From contig CALKER010000007.1 in NCBI GenBank assembly GCA_938084835.1, positions 186,001-250,000 on the forward strand: a stretch of 64,000 nt of DNA, read 5' to 3'. The notes under the pieces were generated by a model. It was not told where the DNA came from. It searched no databases and saw nothing but the letters and a program-made list of their open reading frames with translations. Each line of letters begins with the position of its first letter. The first letter of the stretch is position 1. Positions 1 to 10,800 of this stretch are shown here, in pieces. This DNA is from an uncultured Thermoguttaceae bacterium. Its GTDB lineage: Bacteria > Planctomycetota > Planctomycetia > Pirellulales > Thermoguttaceae. Position numbers and translations under genes: made by a program.

Positions 1-377
1 TTGTAGCCTCCGCTCAGGAAAGTGTGGAACTTCTTTTGGAGCACGCTCCAGAACCTGAGCGTCGTGTCGTCCGCGTTCCCCTACGGGGGAAACCGTGGCC
101 TTTCGGATTGGCCTGCAAGGTCGATCCCGCAGATCCTGGCGTAGCAGTCGTCTTGCAGGTAGTGCCCGGATCGCCTGCAGCAATCGCAGGGATTCAGCCG
201 GGAGATCGCATCTGGGAGCTCGATGGGCAACGCCTCGGCGAAAATCCGCTCGAAAACCTCGAGGAGCTTGCCGCCCGGTGGCGGGCCGATCTTGCGGCTC
301 CGGCGATTTCGCTTACCCTGGAACGCGAGGGTCGGGTTCTCCGGGCGACACTGCCCCCGCATCCTTCCCGCAATTAG
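1..377 (+). CDS. C-terminal part of a PDZ-domain protein (cut by window start)
   Basis: The reading frame is open back to base 1 (codons for V-A-S-A-Q-E-S precede the first GTG at 24), so this is the 3' end of a longer gene. The visible ~124 residues form one PDZ domain: a PFGL carboxylate-loop-like segment near the start, a VVPGSPAAIAGIQPGDRI core, and a final strand ending in ATLPPH. PDZ domains bind C-terminal peptides and in bacteria are usually appended to exported or membrane proteases; a retropepsin-like or HtrA-like protease upstream is possible, but the catalytic part is outside the window, so the function is undetermined. Confidence 0.7.
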   Translation, partial: VASAQESVELLLEHAPEPERRVVRVPLRGKPWPFGLACKVDPADPGVAVVLQVVPGSPAAIAGIQPGDRIWELDGQRLGENPLENLEELAARWRADLAAPAISLTLEREGRVLRATLPPHPSRN

Positions 378-840
378 TTTGCTGTGCCTACGGGATGAGC
401 CCACTGAGGTGAGCCAACCGCTTACCTCTGGCAGAGATCACTCCGGATGATCGCTTTGGGCGAGCGCCCACGCCAAGCCCGAACACGCCATCAACTCCCG
501 CCTTTCGGAAAGCGTCAGCTTGTGGAGAAACTCAAGCCCGCGCCCATTGTACCGGTGGTACGCAGTATTTGCCCCTAAGATTTGGGTGAGCACCACTTTT
601 ATACCAGCCGGCTGCGGCAAAATAACTTTCGTGAGCAAACTTGTTCTTCGGGTGCGAAACTCTGCGTCTTACGCAGGGTTTGATTTAAGGGCCCGCCTCC
701 GGACACAGCCCGAGGCCGGCTTTTCGCAGGCCGTGGTTCCCCTTCGATTTGAAAAATAAAAAGTCGTAGTGAATTCCTGGGGGATTCGCGTCCTCCGATC
801 AGGTTCCCAGTTGATGAAATCCCAAGATAGGAGGCTCCGC
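378..840. other. Intergenic region, no gene seen
   Basis: There is no convincing coding frame. The end carries the ribosome binding site AGGAGG at about 828-833, which decides the downstream start at 841. I see no clear promoter, riboswitch or tRNA. Confidence 0.5.
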
Positions 841-1587
841 ATGCGCAAAACAAGGACACACAAGCCCAGGGTAGCTTTGGCAGGCATTACGGCAGTGTTG
901 ACCGTGATGGTGGGCGCGGTATGTGCCGAAAAACTTGCCGTTTTTGCTCAGCCGCCTGGTCCACCGCGGCGTCTTGGCCCAGCCGGTGGCCCCGCAAGCG
1001 AAAGCTACTATGACAACCCCGTGCAGGCCAAGAGCGAGGACGAGAAGCGAATTCTCGCCGTGCTTGAGGAGCTTGCCCCGCTTCGACGTTATCAAATTGT
1101 CTCTCCCACCGATGGTCGACTCCTGCGACTTCTCACAGAGGCGGTGGGAGCCAAGCGCGTGGTTGAGGTAGGCACCTCCATCGGGTATTCCGGCCTTTGG
1201 TTCTGCCTCGCTCTCCGCACTACAGGTGGTCACCTATACACGCACGAAATTGATCGAGAACGCATCAAACTTGCCAAGGCCAACTTCGAGAAGGCCGGGG
1301 TGTCCGAGCTTGTTACGATCATCGAGGGCGATGCCCACGAAACCGTCCTCCAACACAAAGAGCCTATTGACATCGTCTTCCTGGACGCTGATAAAACTGG
1401 GTACATTGACTATCTGCAAAAATTGTTGCCCTTGGTACGGCCGGGCGGACTCATCATTGCCCATAACATGCGACCGGGATCTGCCGATCCCCGCTTTGTG
1501 GAGGCTATCACCAAAAATCCAGAGCTGGAAACCGCCTTTCTCCTCATGGAAGGGGCCGGAATGAGCGTGACGCTGAAAAAGCGCTAG
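841..1587 (+). CDS. Exported class I SAM-dependent O-methyltransferase (catechol-OMT-like)
   Basis: This 248-residue protein belongs to the Methyltransf_3 / caffeoyl-CoA and catechol O-methyltransferase-like group, which moves a methyl group from SAM to a hydroxyl. Motif I reads VVEVGTSIGYSGLW, the acidic motif THEID follows, and FLDADK supplies the usual metal-binding D-x-D-K. The second metal-ligand motif, normally D-N, reads AHN, so one Asp is replaced by His. I start at ATG 841, preceded by AGGAGG at good spacing, rather than at an upstream GTG (769). From 841 the N-terminus is a basic stretch, a hydrophobic segment and a Q-P-P-G-rich region, a plausible signal peptide that is unusual for this mostly cytoplasmic family. 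It stands alone; the substrate is unknown. Confidence 0.75.
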   Translation: MRKTRTHKPRVALAGITAVLTVMVGAVCAEKLAVFAQPPGPPRRLGPAGGPASESYYDNPVQAKSEDEKRILAVLEELAPLRRYQIVSPTDGRLLRLLTEAVGAKRVVEVGTSIGYSGLWFCLALRTTGGHLYTHEIDRERIKLAKANFEKAGVSELVTIIEGDAHETVLQHKEPIDIVFLDADKTGYIDYLQKLLPLVRPGGLIIAHNMRPGSADPRFVEAITKNPELETAFLLMEGAGMSVTLKKR

Positions 1588-1656
1588 TTCACGGCGTAAA
1601 AAGACCTATTCCGTCGCGCTTTGGTCGCAACGGAGAAAGACCAATAACCGCCTTAA

Positions 1657-1681
1657 GCCGCAGGATGCGTTTCCCTGCGGC
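1657..1681. terminator. GC-rich hairpin between convergent genes
   Basis: GCCGCAGG (1657-1664) and CCTGCGGC (1674-1681) form a perfect 8-bp stem with a 9-nt loop between the methyltransferase (+) and the Tat protein (-). Neither strand has a following T tract, so a classical intrinsic terminator is not shown; it may be a 3'-end stabiliser. Confidence 0.4.
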
Positions 1682-1763
1682 GGTGAGCGCCAGGCATTCC
1701 GCTAGGCCTAAAACATCAGTGTCAACCACCGGCCAGAGTCCGCACACGGCCCAAGCTGGAGGA

Positions 1764-3335
1764 CTAAGCCTCGGGCACAAAACTGAACCCCAAGGCCTGA
1801 GCAAGTTCCTGAACCGGCTCCCACAGATCCCCGTAAACGGTAACCCGGTGCCAACCGTAAATATCCCAATAAGTATACAAACGCTCAAAATCGCCGAGGG
1901 GCTCAACCGCCAGCTTTGTGCGGCATCCGCGTGGATCCCAGGGGTTGTCCACAGCCACACCCCGATGGCAGAGGATCTCACGCCGCGCCGGATGGACCTC
2001 CAGCGTGGTAGTCATGTAGCCGAGGGGCAAGATCGAGCGTACCGAGGCCCCCCGGCGATCCTCAGCGTGCGAATGGATCTCGTAACAATTGGTTGGTCCA
2101 TCCGGACCAAACACACGCGTAGGGGCTACACAGTGGGCGTAAACGATCCATCGCTTAGAGCTATCCAAGACCGGATCCGAGATATAGCCTGGCCGACCCA
2201 CAAGGTGCCGTAGCAGGACCATGGTGCCGGTGGAAATAAGGTCCGCCTCACATGCGCCGACCAATCCCGCGTTGTTCAGCTCTACAAACCCAAGGCAGGG
2301 GTAGCCCGCCAGATGCCCGCTATAGAAACCTCCCAAGCAGTTGATAGCGATCGCCGATGCCCCATACTTCTCCAAAAGGATCTTTTGGGCCAAATATACC
2401 CGAGCCGATTTCTCTAACGTCTCTTCAGGTTCGTCAATGGTCACGGCCAGGGCCTGCTTTTTCCAGCGGTCGGCAATCGCGCGGGCTTCGTCCACATCAG
2501 TTCTGTCATAGGCGGCAGCAAATTCAGGGAAGGAGACCATTTGGACTTCGATCTTCAAAGTCTCGGCCAGCGCGCGGGCGATGCCTGCGGCACCTCCTCC
2601 CACCGACAAAATCCTTTCCTTTGCCACTGCCGCAAGCACCTCTCCGATGGGGCGCGGGCTAAGAGGGTCTTCCTTTCCGCTGGTATGCCGCGGCGGAGGC
2701 ATTCGCTCCAAGTGAATTCGACTAGCAGCAGCGGCGACTTCCGCGGCAGATGCTCCTTCATGGATCAAGCAAAAGGCCTTGGCCGCGGCCGCCACATCCT
2801 CTAACTGCGAGGAGCTTATCCCCGCCATGTTGGCGAATTTTCGCCGTAGTTCCGCGGTAAAAACATGGAATCCTCCGCTCCCTCCGTAAAGGTATTGCAC
2901 CACCATAGTCGGCTTTCCCGACTGGACCACAGGATACATCACCCGGATCCAATTATTCATGTGGTAAACCAGGTAACCATCGATCCCGGCGCCGGCGTCT
3001 TCCGCTACGAGTTTCTCCGCTTCCTCCGGAGAATGGAGGACCACCGGCACGAATTCAACCTCAGGACACAACTTGGGAAGCTGAGAAGACACCCGCTCAA
3101 TCTCCGGGCGCATATCGTGCCCCAGGTGAGGCCAGGTAGGCCTATCCTGAACAAGCGACCAGCAAGCAAAAATGAGGCGAACTTTTGGTCGGGAGCCCGC
3201 CGAAACCATGGGCATTTCTTCACTCCGAACCATGCGTTCCCACGGACTTGCTGCGCCGGCGGCACACCCTGCACACCCCAAAGCCAAAAAATGCCGCCGC
3301 GACATGCAGGAGCACAATCTTGAACACGGGAACAT
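1764..3335 (-). CDS. Tat-exported protein related to L-fucose/L-arabinose isomerases
   Basis: The predicted product has 523 residues. A twin-arginine signal (MSRRHFLALGCAGCAAGA) sits at residues 11-28, so export of a folded protein is expected. The rest resembles the FucI/AraA-type sugar isomerase fold: an N-terminal Rossmann-like part with IDGYLVYHMNNW and a C-terminal part with APTRVFGPDG, LEVHP and a terminal TYWDIYGWHR stretch. I cannot verify the metal-ligand set, so isomerase activity is not claimed. ATG 3335 has GGGAG upstream; a longer frame to 3503 lacks a good site, and a start at 3305 directly on MSRR is also possible. It converges with the upstream methyltransferase and looks monocistronic. 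Confidence 0.55.
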   Translation of the reverse strand: MFPCSRLCSCMSRRHFLALGCAGCAAGAASPWERMVRSEEMPMVSAGSRPKVRLIFACWSLVQDRPTWPHLGHDMRPEIERVSSQLPKLCPEVEFVPVVLHSPEEAEKLVAEDAGAGIDGYLVYHMNNWIRVMYPVVQSGKPTMVVQYLYGGSGGFHVFTAELRRKFANMAGISSSQLEDVAAAAKAFCLIHEGASAAEVAAAASRIHLERMPPPRHTSGKEDPLSPRPIGEVLAAVAKERILSVGGGAAGIARALAETLKIEVQMVSFPEFAAAYDRTDVDEARAIADRWKKQALAVTIDEPEETLEKSARVYLAQKILLEKYGASAIAINCLGGFYSGHLAGYPCLGFVELNNAGLVGACEADLISTGTMVLLRHLVGRPGYISDPVLDSSKRWIVYAHCVAPTRVFGPDGPTNCYEIHSHAEDRRGASVRSILPLGYMTTTLEVHPARREILCHRGVAVDNPWDPRGCRTKLAVEPLGDFERLYTYWDIYGWHRVTVYGDLWEPVQELAQALGFSFVPEA

Positions 3336-4523
3336 AGCCTCGTCTCCCTTTGTTGTTTTGTGACGCTTCACGCCGATAACTCCAGGCACTCGGCTTCCGT
3401 AAGAACCTGGCGCAACTTTCTCCCCTTCAGGGAGAAGCTTCCCCATTTCACCCAAGTGGCCACCTTTTTCCAAAGCGCGCCACAACCTTCCCATCCAGGT
3501 CATCCACCTCCGAGAGGCACGCCTTCAAGCTTTCACCAAGCGATCCCAGCTGCCACCAAAGAAGGGTGGCCTTCGGAAAATGTCCTGCTAGCCTTCTCAC
3601 AGCCCAAAGCACGAAGCCTCGCCCACCGGACCAAATAATGGCAAATGTCCCGTTGACACCCCAAACCACTGGTTGGGCGAAGACCGCCATAGCACACATT
3701 ACCCATTAAACGAATTGTCTTTTGCGATGTAAGCGATGCAAGAAGCTGAATGCCATGCAAAAACTCGCAGGCAGTCGAGACACGACGACACTTCACATGC
3801 CAATTATCAAGCAGCGAGAGGGGGGACCTGCACGAAGTTTGTAAAAAATAATTGATCGTCCTTCCTGCGAGATCCTTTGCAATCGGAGTGTTTCCAGAAT
3901 GACCCCACTGCCTTCCGCGGAAATTACCCCGAGACCGTGCGCAACTCCGGCTTGATTTATCACGCCGAATTTTGGGCCGGCTCCGCAAGATCATCTCCGG
4001 CGACTGGCCGCGCGTGCCGGCGGATCCCTCCAAAAATTTTCACAACGAAATCGGTTCCCAAAAGTTGCTGAGGCGCCGGCCCGTCCAAGTTGCTGGCACC
4101 AAAAAACCGATCGTCCACCTCTGGGTCCCCAGGCCAAAACCCTCCCGGGCCTCCCAGTCAACCAAAATAAGACAAACCGATATGTCAACTTTACCAGAAG
4201 ACCCGTCGGACAATCAAACACGCAGAAACCGACTTTGGCATGCCCACTCAAAAGGTTCTTCACGAGAGTAGCGAGCGAAAAAATCCTCCCTTGGGAATAA
4301 TGCCGGCGGAAACCGTGTCACTAACTTGTGGAGACGAACAGCCATGGGCGAAAAACCGACTCCGGAGTCGGGAAACCTTCAAAAGTTTTGTCCATGGTCG
4401 ACCATTACGGGATGCACGGCCTACACCGGAGAGGGGGTCTACGACACTCGGTGTATCCTTGCGTTTCCCAGCAAGGCTTTGAAGTATGGGTGCAAACCTT
4501 AAAAGCATGAAGGAGGAGAGACC
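3336..4523. other. Long intergenic region (about 1.2 kb), no gene seen
   Basis: Several overlapping frames exist on both strands, but none has a good start site, recognisable motif or plausible composition. The downstream end has AAGGAGGAGAG just before the lipoprotein start. I found no tRNA, riboswitch or array. Confidence 0.45.
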
Positions 4524-4781
4524 ATGCGCCAAATGCTGGTGTTGCTAACGGTCGTTTTAATGGGAGTGTGGCTAGTAGGTTGTTCGCCGCAAGGCCCTCA
4601 ACCAGGGCCTCGGCCGACTGTGCCTGCGCCCACGGGTGGTCCCGAAGCCACTACCGGACCGGCGGTAGAAGTGCCGCAAACGGAAGCCCCGCAAACGGAA
4701 CAACAAGCAGAACAGGCTCAGCCCACCGAATCTGAGGAAGCCCAACCTGCCGGCGAGCCCTCTGCTGCGCAGCAACCGTAG
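4524..4781 (+). CDS. Small proline/glutamate/glutamine-rich lipoprotein
   Basis: An 85-residue protein starts with a lipoprotein signal: MRQMLVLLTVVLMGVWLVGC, lipobox LVGC with Cys20 as the lipidation site. The mature part is low-complexity P/T/E/Q/A sequence containing PQTEA-PQTEQ, encoded by an in-frame 15-bp repeat (CCGCAAACGGAA at 4674 and 4689). The ribosome binding site AGGAGGAGAG lies just upstream of ATG 4524, supporting expression despite the small size. The unstructured mature part suggests a spacer or surface tether; no function is assigned. The long gene-free region upstream leaves room for its own promoter. Confidence 0.75.
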   Translation: MRQMLVLLTVVLMGVWLVGCSPQGPQPGPRPTVPAPTGGPEATTGPAVEVPQTEAPQTEQQAEQAQPTESEEAQPAGEPSAAQQP

Positions 4782-4939
4782 GCCCAAACCCAGGCACGGG
4801 AATCCCCCGGCCATCCTTTGCGCGGATCGCTTTCGAGCGGTCCCGCCGTCACGCGGAAGGTAGTCTCCGCTGAAAGTCCTTTGTAAGTACTCGAGAACTT
4901 CGCCGGGCGACGCGAATTATGGGCGGAATCCGGCACAGG

Positions 4940-6556
4940 TTACCGGTGGCTATCCCCGGATGTTCCTAGCTGGCCAAACCACCGTCGGCGGAGTGACTTT
5001 TGCGCCAGCGGGGCTGCGGCGCTGTCGCAACCGGGGAGATCGCCGCCGGTTTTTTTCTGCAGTTCTTGAGCTAGTTCCGCCAACTGCCGGGCCCTATCCT
5101 CCAGCTCCGCTCGTTCGCGGGCTAATTTGGCCCGCTCGAGCGAGAGTTCAACCTCCGCTTGGCGCAGCTTGGCCTCCCATTCTTCCCGGATTCGACGTGC
5201 GGTTTCCCGCTCCTGCTGGACAATCTCGTCTTTGGCCACAAGTTCTTCAATGGCTGCGGCGCCCAAAGCCAAACTGCCTAAATGGGTCGATTGCTCCTCG
5301 AGGAGTTTTTGAAGGGTGAGAATTTCGCGATCTTTTTCGGCCAGTAGAGCTTGGGCCTCCGCAAGCGCCCGCTCCAGTTCGCCCTGGGCTCGGGGTGCGG
5401 ATTTGCCGGCATCAGAAGGCGCACTGTTCTCCTGTTCCAACGCGTTCAGCAAAAGCTGCTTTTGTTCCTCCCAGCTTAATGTCCCCGAGGCGGAGCCCCC
5501 ACCCCGCGCCAAAGCAGTTCGGGCCTCCTCAAGCGACAACTGTGTTTCCTTGACTTTCTGGGCCAAAAGCTCGTTTTCCAATCGGAGAGATCGTATTTCC
5601 TCACAGGCACGCTCATATTGTCGGGCGTAATCGGCGTGGTCGGAGGCGAAACCAGCCTGCCCCGAGCTTTCCGCCAATGTGTGTCTGTCACCCCACCCGG
5701 GAATACCACTCGTGGTTCCGAGCTCGCCGCGTGCCGATTGAGACTGATAGCTCAACGCCCCAGAGACCGAGGCCGACTCACCCCTCAAGGCAGCCAATTG
5801 ATCGACGATCTCCAACAGCTTTTTCTGCCCCTCCGCGAGAACTTGCAACTGAGTCAGTATCTCCCCCCATTGACCCGATTTTTCTTCCGGCAAAGCCGTG
5901 TGCCATTCCGGCGTTTTTTGCCAACGGCGCTGGCTTCGCACTCGCTCCAGTAAAGCACGACGTTGGGCGTGCGTCCGAGCCTCTTTGGCGCTGAGGATTT
6001 GTGCTTTCTCAGCTAACGATTTTTCACGCAAAGCCAGCTCTTCCTGCCAAGCAGCAAGACGCCCCTCCTGTTGACCAAGTTCCCGGGAGATGGTGCAGCT
6101 CTGTTCCAAGCGTGCGGCGATCTCAGCTTTAACCCGGCTCCATTGCCGCAGCTGGTCATCCAACTGGCCTAGGCCCCGGGACAGTCCCGATTCCACTCCG
6201 TTTAGCCGTTGGAGAAGAAGTTCCGACTGCAGTCGAAGCTGGTCTTGAAGGAGGCTCCAATCGGTGAGGCGGCGCTCCACCATGCCGCTCAGTTGCTCAA
6301 GAAGCTTCTCTCGGCGGTCCAACTCGCCAAGGCGTAACGCTAGCTCGTATTCCCGACGTTCTAAGGCGAGAGTTGACGCCTGGACGGCCGAAGCCAACCG
6401 GTTGGCCCAATTGGCTAGTTGCGTCAACGCATTTTCGAACTCTCCCCGCCGACTAACAAAAAAGTCCACCAGCCTTTGCCGGTCCTGAGCCAGCCGGCTG
6501 AGAAGCTGCTCCGACAAGGTCCCCTGAGTTGCTACTTTACTCGCCGCTGACTCCAT
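4940..6556 (-). CDS. Large coiled-coil protein of unknown function
   Basis: This 538-residue protein is almost wholly charged heptad sequence rich in E, Q, L, A and R, from about residue 20 to 230 and again from 300 to 510, with a less helical S/G/T-rich section between. It has no signal peptide, membrane segment or nucleotide-binding motif, so it is probably a cytoplasmic filament or scaffold protein. Similar repetitive segments include LEDRARQLAELAQELQKK near the end. The C-terminus is basic (SLRRRWFGQL). The start ATG 6556 has only a weak upstream site. It is not an SMC protein: there are no Walker motifs or hinge. Coiled-coil composition gives spurious matches to many families, so I do not name it. 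Confidence 0.7.
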   Translation of the reverse strand: MESAASKVATQGTLSEQLLSRLAQDRQRLVDFFVSRRGEFENALTQLANWANRLASAVQASTLALERREYELALRLGELDRREKLLEQLSGMVERRLTDWSLLQDQLRLQSELLLQRLNGVESGLSRGLGQLDDQLRQWSRVKAEIAARLEQSCTISRELGQQEGRLAAWQEELALREKSLAEKAQILSAKEARTHAQRRALLERVRSQRRWQKTPEWHTALPEEKSGQWGEILTQLQVLAEGQKKLLEIVDQLAALRGESASVSGALSYQSQSARGELGTTSGIPGWGDRHTLAESSGQAGFASDHADYARQYERACEEIRSLRLENELLAQKVKETQLSLEEARTALARGGGSASGTLSWEEQKQLLLNALEQENSAPSDAGKSAPRAQGELERALAEAQALLAEKDREILTLQKLLEEQSTHLGSLALGAAAIEELVAKDEIVQQERETARRIREEWEAKLRQAEVELSLERAKLARERAELEDRARQLAELAQELQKKTGGDLPGCDSAAAPLAQKSLRRRWFGQLGTSGDSHR

Positions 6557-7847
6557 AAGTTGCTCAACAACGCACTAAAGTTTCGTTGAGGCCTCCGCTC
6601 CACAAGTGATTCTCCACTCCCACGTGCTTGGAATGGTGGGTAGGGAGTTTTCTCTCTGCCGTCACTTCTCCCCCGGAGCGAATCTTCGAGGATTACCCGC
6701 TCTGTCCCGCAATGGTCGCCAGCCGGATCCCTGTGACTCCCCTAGCATTAGAACTTGCACTCCACACTTTGTGCCAAAGCTAGGAGTGGCGCAGGGTGGA
6801 ACCGACCGGAATCTATATCCCAGACGGAATCAAAAATCCTGATCGAAAAATCGGCAATATCACCTCAATTGGCAAATTGATTATGAAATTATGAAATTAA
6901 GCGATGGCATTTTCACAGGAGGCAAACGAGCGATGGCGGATTGGCTCCGCATAGGCGCCATAAAGGTTAGAATGCGTAAACTTTCCACGATTCTTAGAGA
7001 GAACAAACTTTTTTGGTCCTTCTTCTGGCCAAATAAAGGCAACCGCTGGAGCCCGAGTTCGTCTCGCAGACAAAAAGGATTAAGGGGTATGGCCCCTCGC
7101 ATCTGCTTAGCGGCTTTTCAGGCCAGACGCCTGCCTCCGGCGCCGGGCCCCACCCCAGTAAGCCAGAAACCCGGCAGAGACCGGCAACGGCCCGGAAGCC
7201 TCCCAAAAAAGTCTAAGTCATTCAGAAAAGTTAAGTCACAAAGCCCGGAAAAGTCGCTATACACCGAGGCAGGCGGCCAGCGATATACCCTAGGCACGAG
7301 ACAAAGCCCCCACCTGGGGATCACACAACTGACCCTTACCGACCGTGTTCCCCCGATAGCTTGGTCCTTAATAACCACTCCACCTGCCGGTTTTTACCGG
7401 TGGCTATCTTGCGAATGGCTACTTGCGTAATTTCTTCCAGTTAATTCCCCAGGCCTTTCTGCGTCTATTTCGAGGGAGCTCCTCAACCCGCGGGTGTTAC
7501 TCAGCGGTACGGGCCATTCTGTGCATATTTCGAGAGCAGGATGGTTCTCTCTGCCCACCCAAGGGCCCCCGGTCGGGGCAACACGAGCGTGGCAACTTCG
7601 CCCGGTTAGGTGCCCCGAAAGTCGGTTCCACCCACCCTCAGGTGGCGGCGTCGCAACTGTTTCTCACATTGCTGCTCCTTTTAAGTTGCCGCATGGACTG
7701 GTTAATTCTTCCCGGGCCACACCCCCGCAAATTTCCGCCCTGAATGCGATGAAAGCTCCGCCTCCTGTGCGCCCTCGGCCGCTGACCTACCAACTTGCTG
7801 GAAAGGGGGACGGGCCGGTGCTCTCTCCCGGTCTTGGGAACAAGTCC
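6557..7847. other. Long intergenic region (about 1.3 kb) with degenerate repeats
   Basis: No gene is supported. It contains a perfect 8-bp tandem duplication (TATGAAAT at 6882-6889 and 6890-6897). A pair of degenerate direct repeats spaced exactly 60 nt starts at 7457 (TTCTGCGTCTATTTCGAGGG) and 7517 (TTCTGTGCATATTTCGAGAG). I see no tRNA or riboswitch. Confidence 0.45.
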
Positions 7848-10800
7848 CTACGGTTCATAAGCAAGATAAGGTGCCAACCATCGCTCGGCCTCAGCAACCG
7901 GCATCCCTTTCCGCCGTGCGTAATCTTCTACCTGATCTCGAAGGATTTTGTTGACAGCAAAATAACGAGATTCAGGATGCGAGAAGTAAAGTCCGCAAAC
8001 ACTAGCCCCAGGATCCATCGCATAGGACTCTGTGAGTTTTACCCCGATCAATTCGGTGGCTCTCAGCAACCGAAAGATCGTATCTTTTTCCGTATGATCC
8101 GGCTGAGCCGGGTAACCCGGGGCAGGGCGAATACCCCGATAGCGTTCCGCGATGAGCTCATCTAGTGTCAAATTTTCCTCCAGGCCGTAGCCCCAATCCT
8201 GACGTGCCCGCAGGTGGAGAACCTCCGCAAACGCCTCCACCAATCGGTCGGCCAAGGCCTGTGTTAAAATCGCGCGATAATCGTCGTGCTTGGAGAGAAA
8301 ATACTCCACCAACTCGCGGCAACCGTGACCCACGGTAACTACGAAGGCGCCGAGATAATCATCGCGGCCGGAGTTGACCGGCGCTACAAAATCTGCCAAA
8401 GACAAAAACTCTTTCTGTCCCACACGTTCCCACTGTTGTCGCAAGCAATGGAGGCGGGCAAGCTCTACTGATCGGCTCTCATCTGTGTACACAACGATGT
8501 CGTCCTCCACCGAATTTGCCGGCCAGAAGCCGTAAACACCGCTTGCCCGTAACCACCGGCGGGAAACGATCTCGTCGAGCAATCGGTTAGCATCCTCGAA
8601 GAGCTCTCGCGCCTGGGATCCCACCTCGGGATCCTCCAGCACGCGGGGAAACTTCACGTGAATATCCCACACCCAGAAAAAAGGTGTCCAATCAATATAA
8701 CTGCGGATCTCCGTAAGATCATAGTCGAGGAAAGCCTTCAAACCGAGGAAAGAAGGCTTGGGAATGTCGAGAGTGGCCCAATCGGTTTTCATGCGGCGTT
8801 CCAGCGCTTCGCGATAAGCAACTACTTTGCTTGAGCGCTGAGTTTCACTTGCCTGCCGTATTTCTTCCTGGCTGCGCAGGTTGTTCTCGATGAACTTTTG
8901 TCGCAGCGAAGGATTAAGCAGTTGATCCACCACAGGCACACTCCGGGAAGCATCCACCACATGCACCACGGGCCCAGTATACTGGGGAGCGATCTTTAGC
9001 GCTGTGTGCTTGGCACTGGTGGTCGCACCCCCGATCAAAAGGGGCAGGCGAAACTGCTGCCGCTCCATCTCAGAGGCTACGTGAACCATTTCATCCAGGC
9101 TAGGGGTAATCAAGCCGCTTAGTCCGATGATGTCAGCCCCTTCCCGTTGGGCAGCTTCCAGAATTTGTTCACACGGCACCATTATCCCTAGATCCACAAC
9201 CCGGTAACCATTACACGCCAACACCACGCCAACAATGTTCTTACCGATGTCGTGGACATCGCCCTTGACCGTTGCCAGAATAATCGTACCGCGCGCAGCA
9301 CGGGCATGGGGATCCTGCGCGTTTTTTCTCTCCTTCTCTATAAACGGAGTCAAATACGCTACCGCTTGCTTCATTACTCGCGCCGACTTTACCACCTGGG
9401 GCAAAAACATCTTCCCCTGCCCGAACAGATCGCCCACGATCTTCATCCCTTCCATAAGCGGTCCCTCAATCACCGCCAAAGCCGAAGGGTACATCCCGCG
9501 GGCTTCTTCGACGTCGGACTCGATAAAGTCGGTAATCCCGTGCACGACTGCATGCACTAGTCGCTTGTCCACAGGCCCCGATCGCCAGGCAAGCTTCTTT
9601 TCTTCCGAAGCCGAGGAGCGTTTTTTGACTTTCTCGGCCAACTCGATAAGCCGTTCCGTGGCATCGGGCCGTCGGTCAAACAGCACATCCTCCACAAGTT
9701 CGCGAAGATGGGGCTCGATCTCCTCGTAAACGTCAAGCTGGCCCGCGTTGACAATGCCCATGTCCATTCCAGCTTGGACCGCGTGATAAAGGAAGGCACT
9801 GTGCATGGCCCGACGAACTGGCTCATTGCCCCGGAAGGAAAAGGATAAATTGCTCACTCCCCCAGAAATTTTCAAATACGGGCAACGCGATTTGATAATT
9901 CGTGTCGCCTCGATGAAGTTTAAGGCATAGCGATTGTGCTCTTCGATACCAGTGGCCACCGCCAAAATGCCGGGATCGATGATTACATCCTCCGGGGGAA
10001 ATCCCGCCTTTTCCACTAAAAGGCGGTAGGCTCGCTCCGCCACTTCCACTTTGTGTTGGGTAGTGACGGCCTGGCCGCGTTCGTCGAAACACATGACCAC
10101 ACACGCGGCGCCATAACGGCGGATAAGCCGAGCCTGGTGAAGAAATGGCTCCTCGCCTTCCTTGAGACTAATGGAGTTGACAATCGCCTTGCCTTGAAGG
10201 CACTTTAGGCCGGCTTCGAGGACCGACCACTTGGAGCTATCGATCATCACCGGTACGCGAGCGACGGCCGGCTCGGCCATCAGCAAGTTCAGGAATTTCG
10301 GCATCAGCTCTTCGGCGTCGAGGAGGGGGTCATCGAAATTGACGTCGACGACATTCGCCCCATTTTCCACCTGTTGACGGGCCACGGCCACGGCTTCCTC
10401 CAACCGACCTTCGCGTACCAGATCGGCAAAGCGGCGGGAGCCCGACACATTGGTCCGCTCCCCAATCATGACAAAGCCCATCTCCGGCCGGATCACAAGC
10501 GGATCCATGCCGCTGAGTTTAGTAAGATGATCGGGCGGCGCCGGCTGCCGCGGGGGCAAGCCCCGCACAAACTCCGTCATCGCCCGAATATGTTCCGGGG
10601 TTGTGCCGCAGCATCCCCCCACAATGTTCACCCAACCGTTGTGGGCAAATTCGCTCACTAAAACGGCCGTTTTTTCGGGCGGCTCCTCATATTGGCCTAG
10701 TTCGTTAGGCAAGCCGGCGTTCGGGTGACAGCTTGTGTACACCGTGGCTACCCGCGATAATTCCTCCACAAAAGGGCGCATCAGCTCTGCGCCCAGCGCA

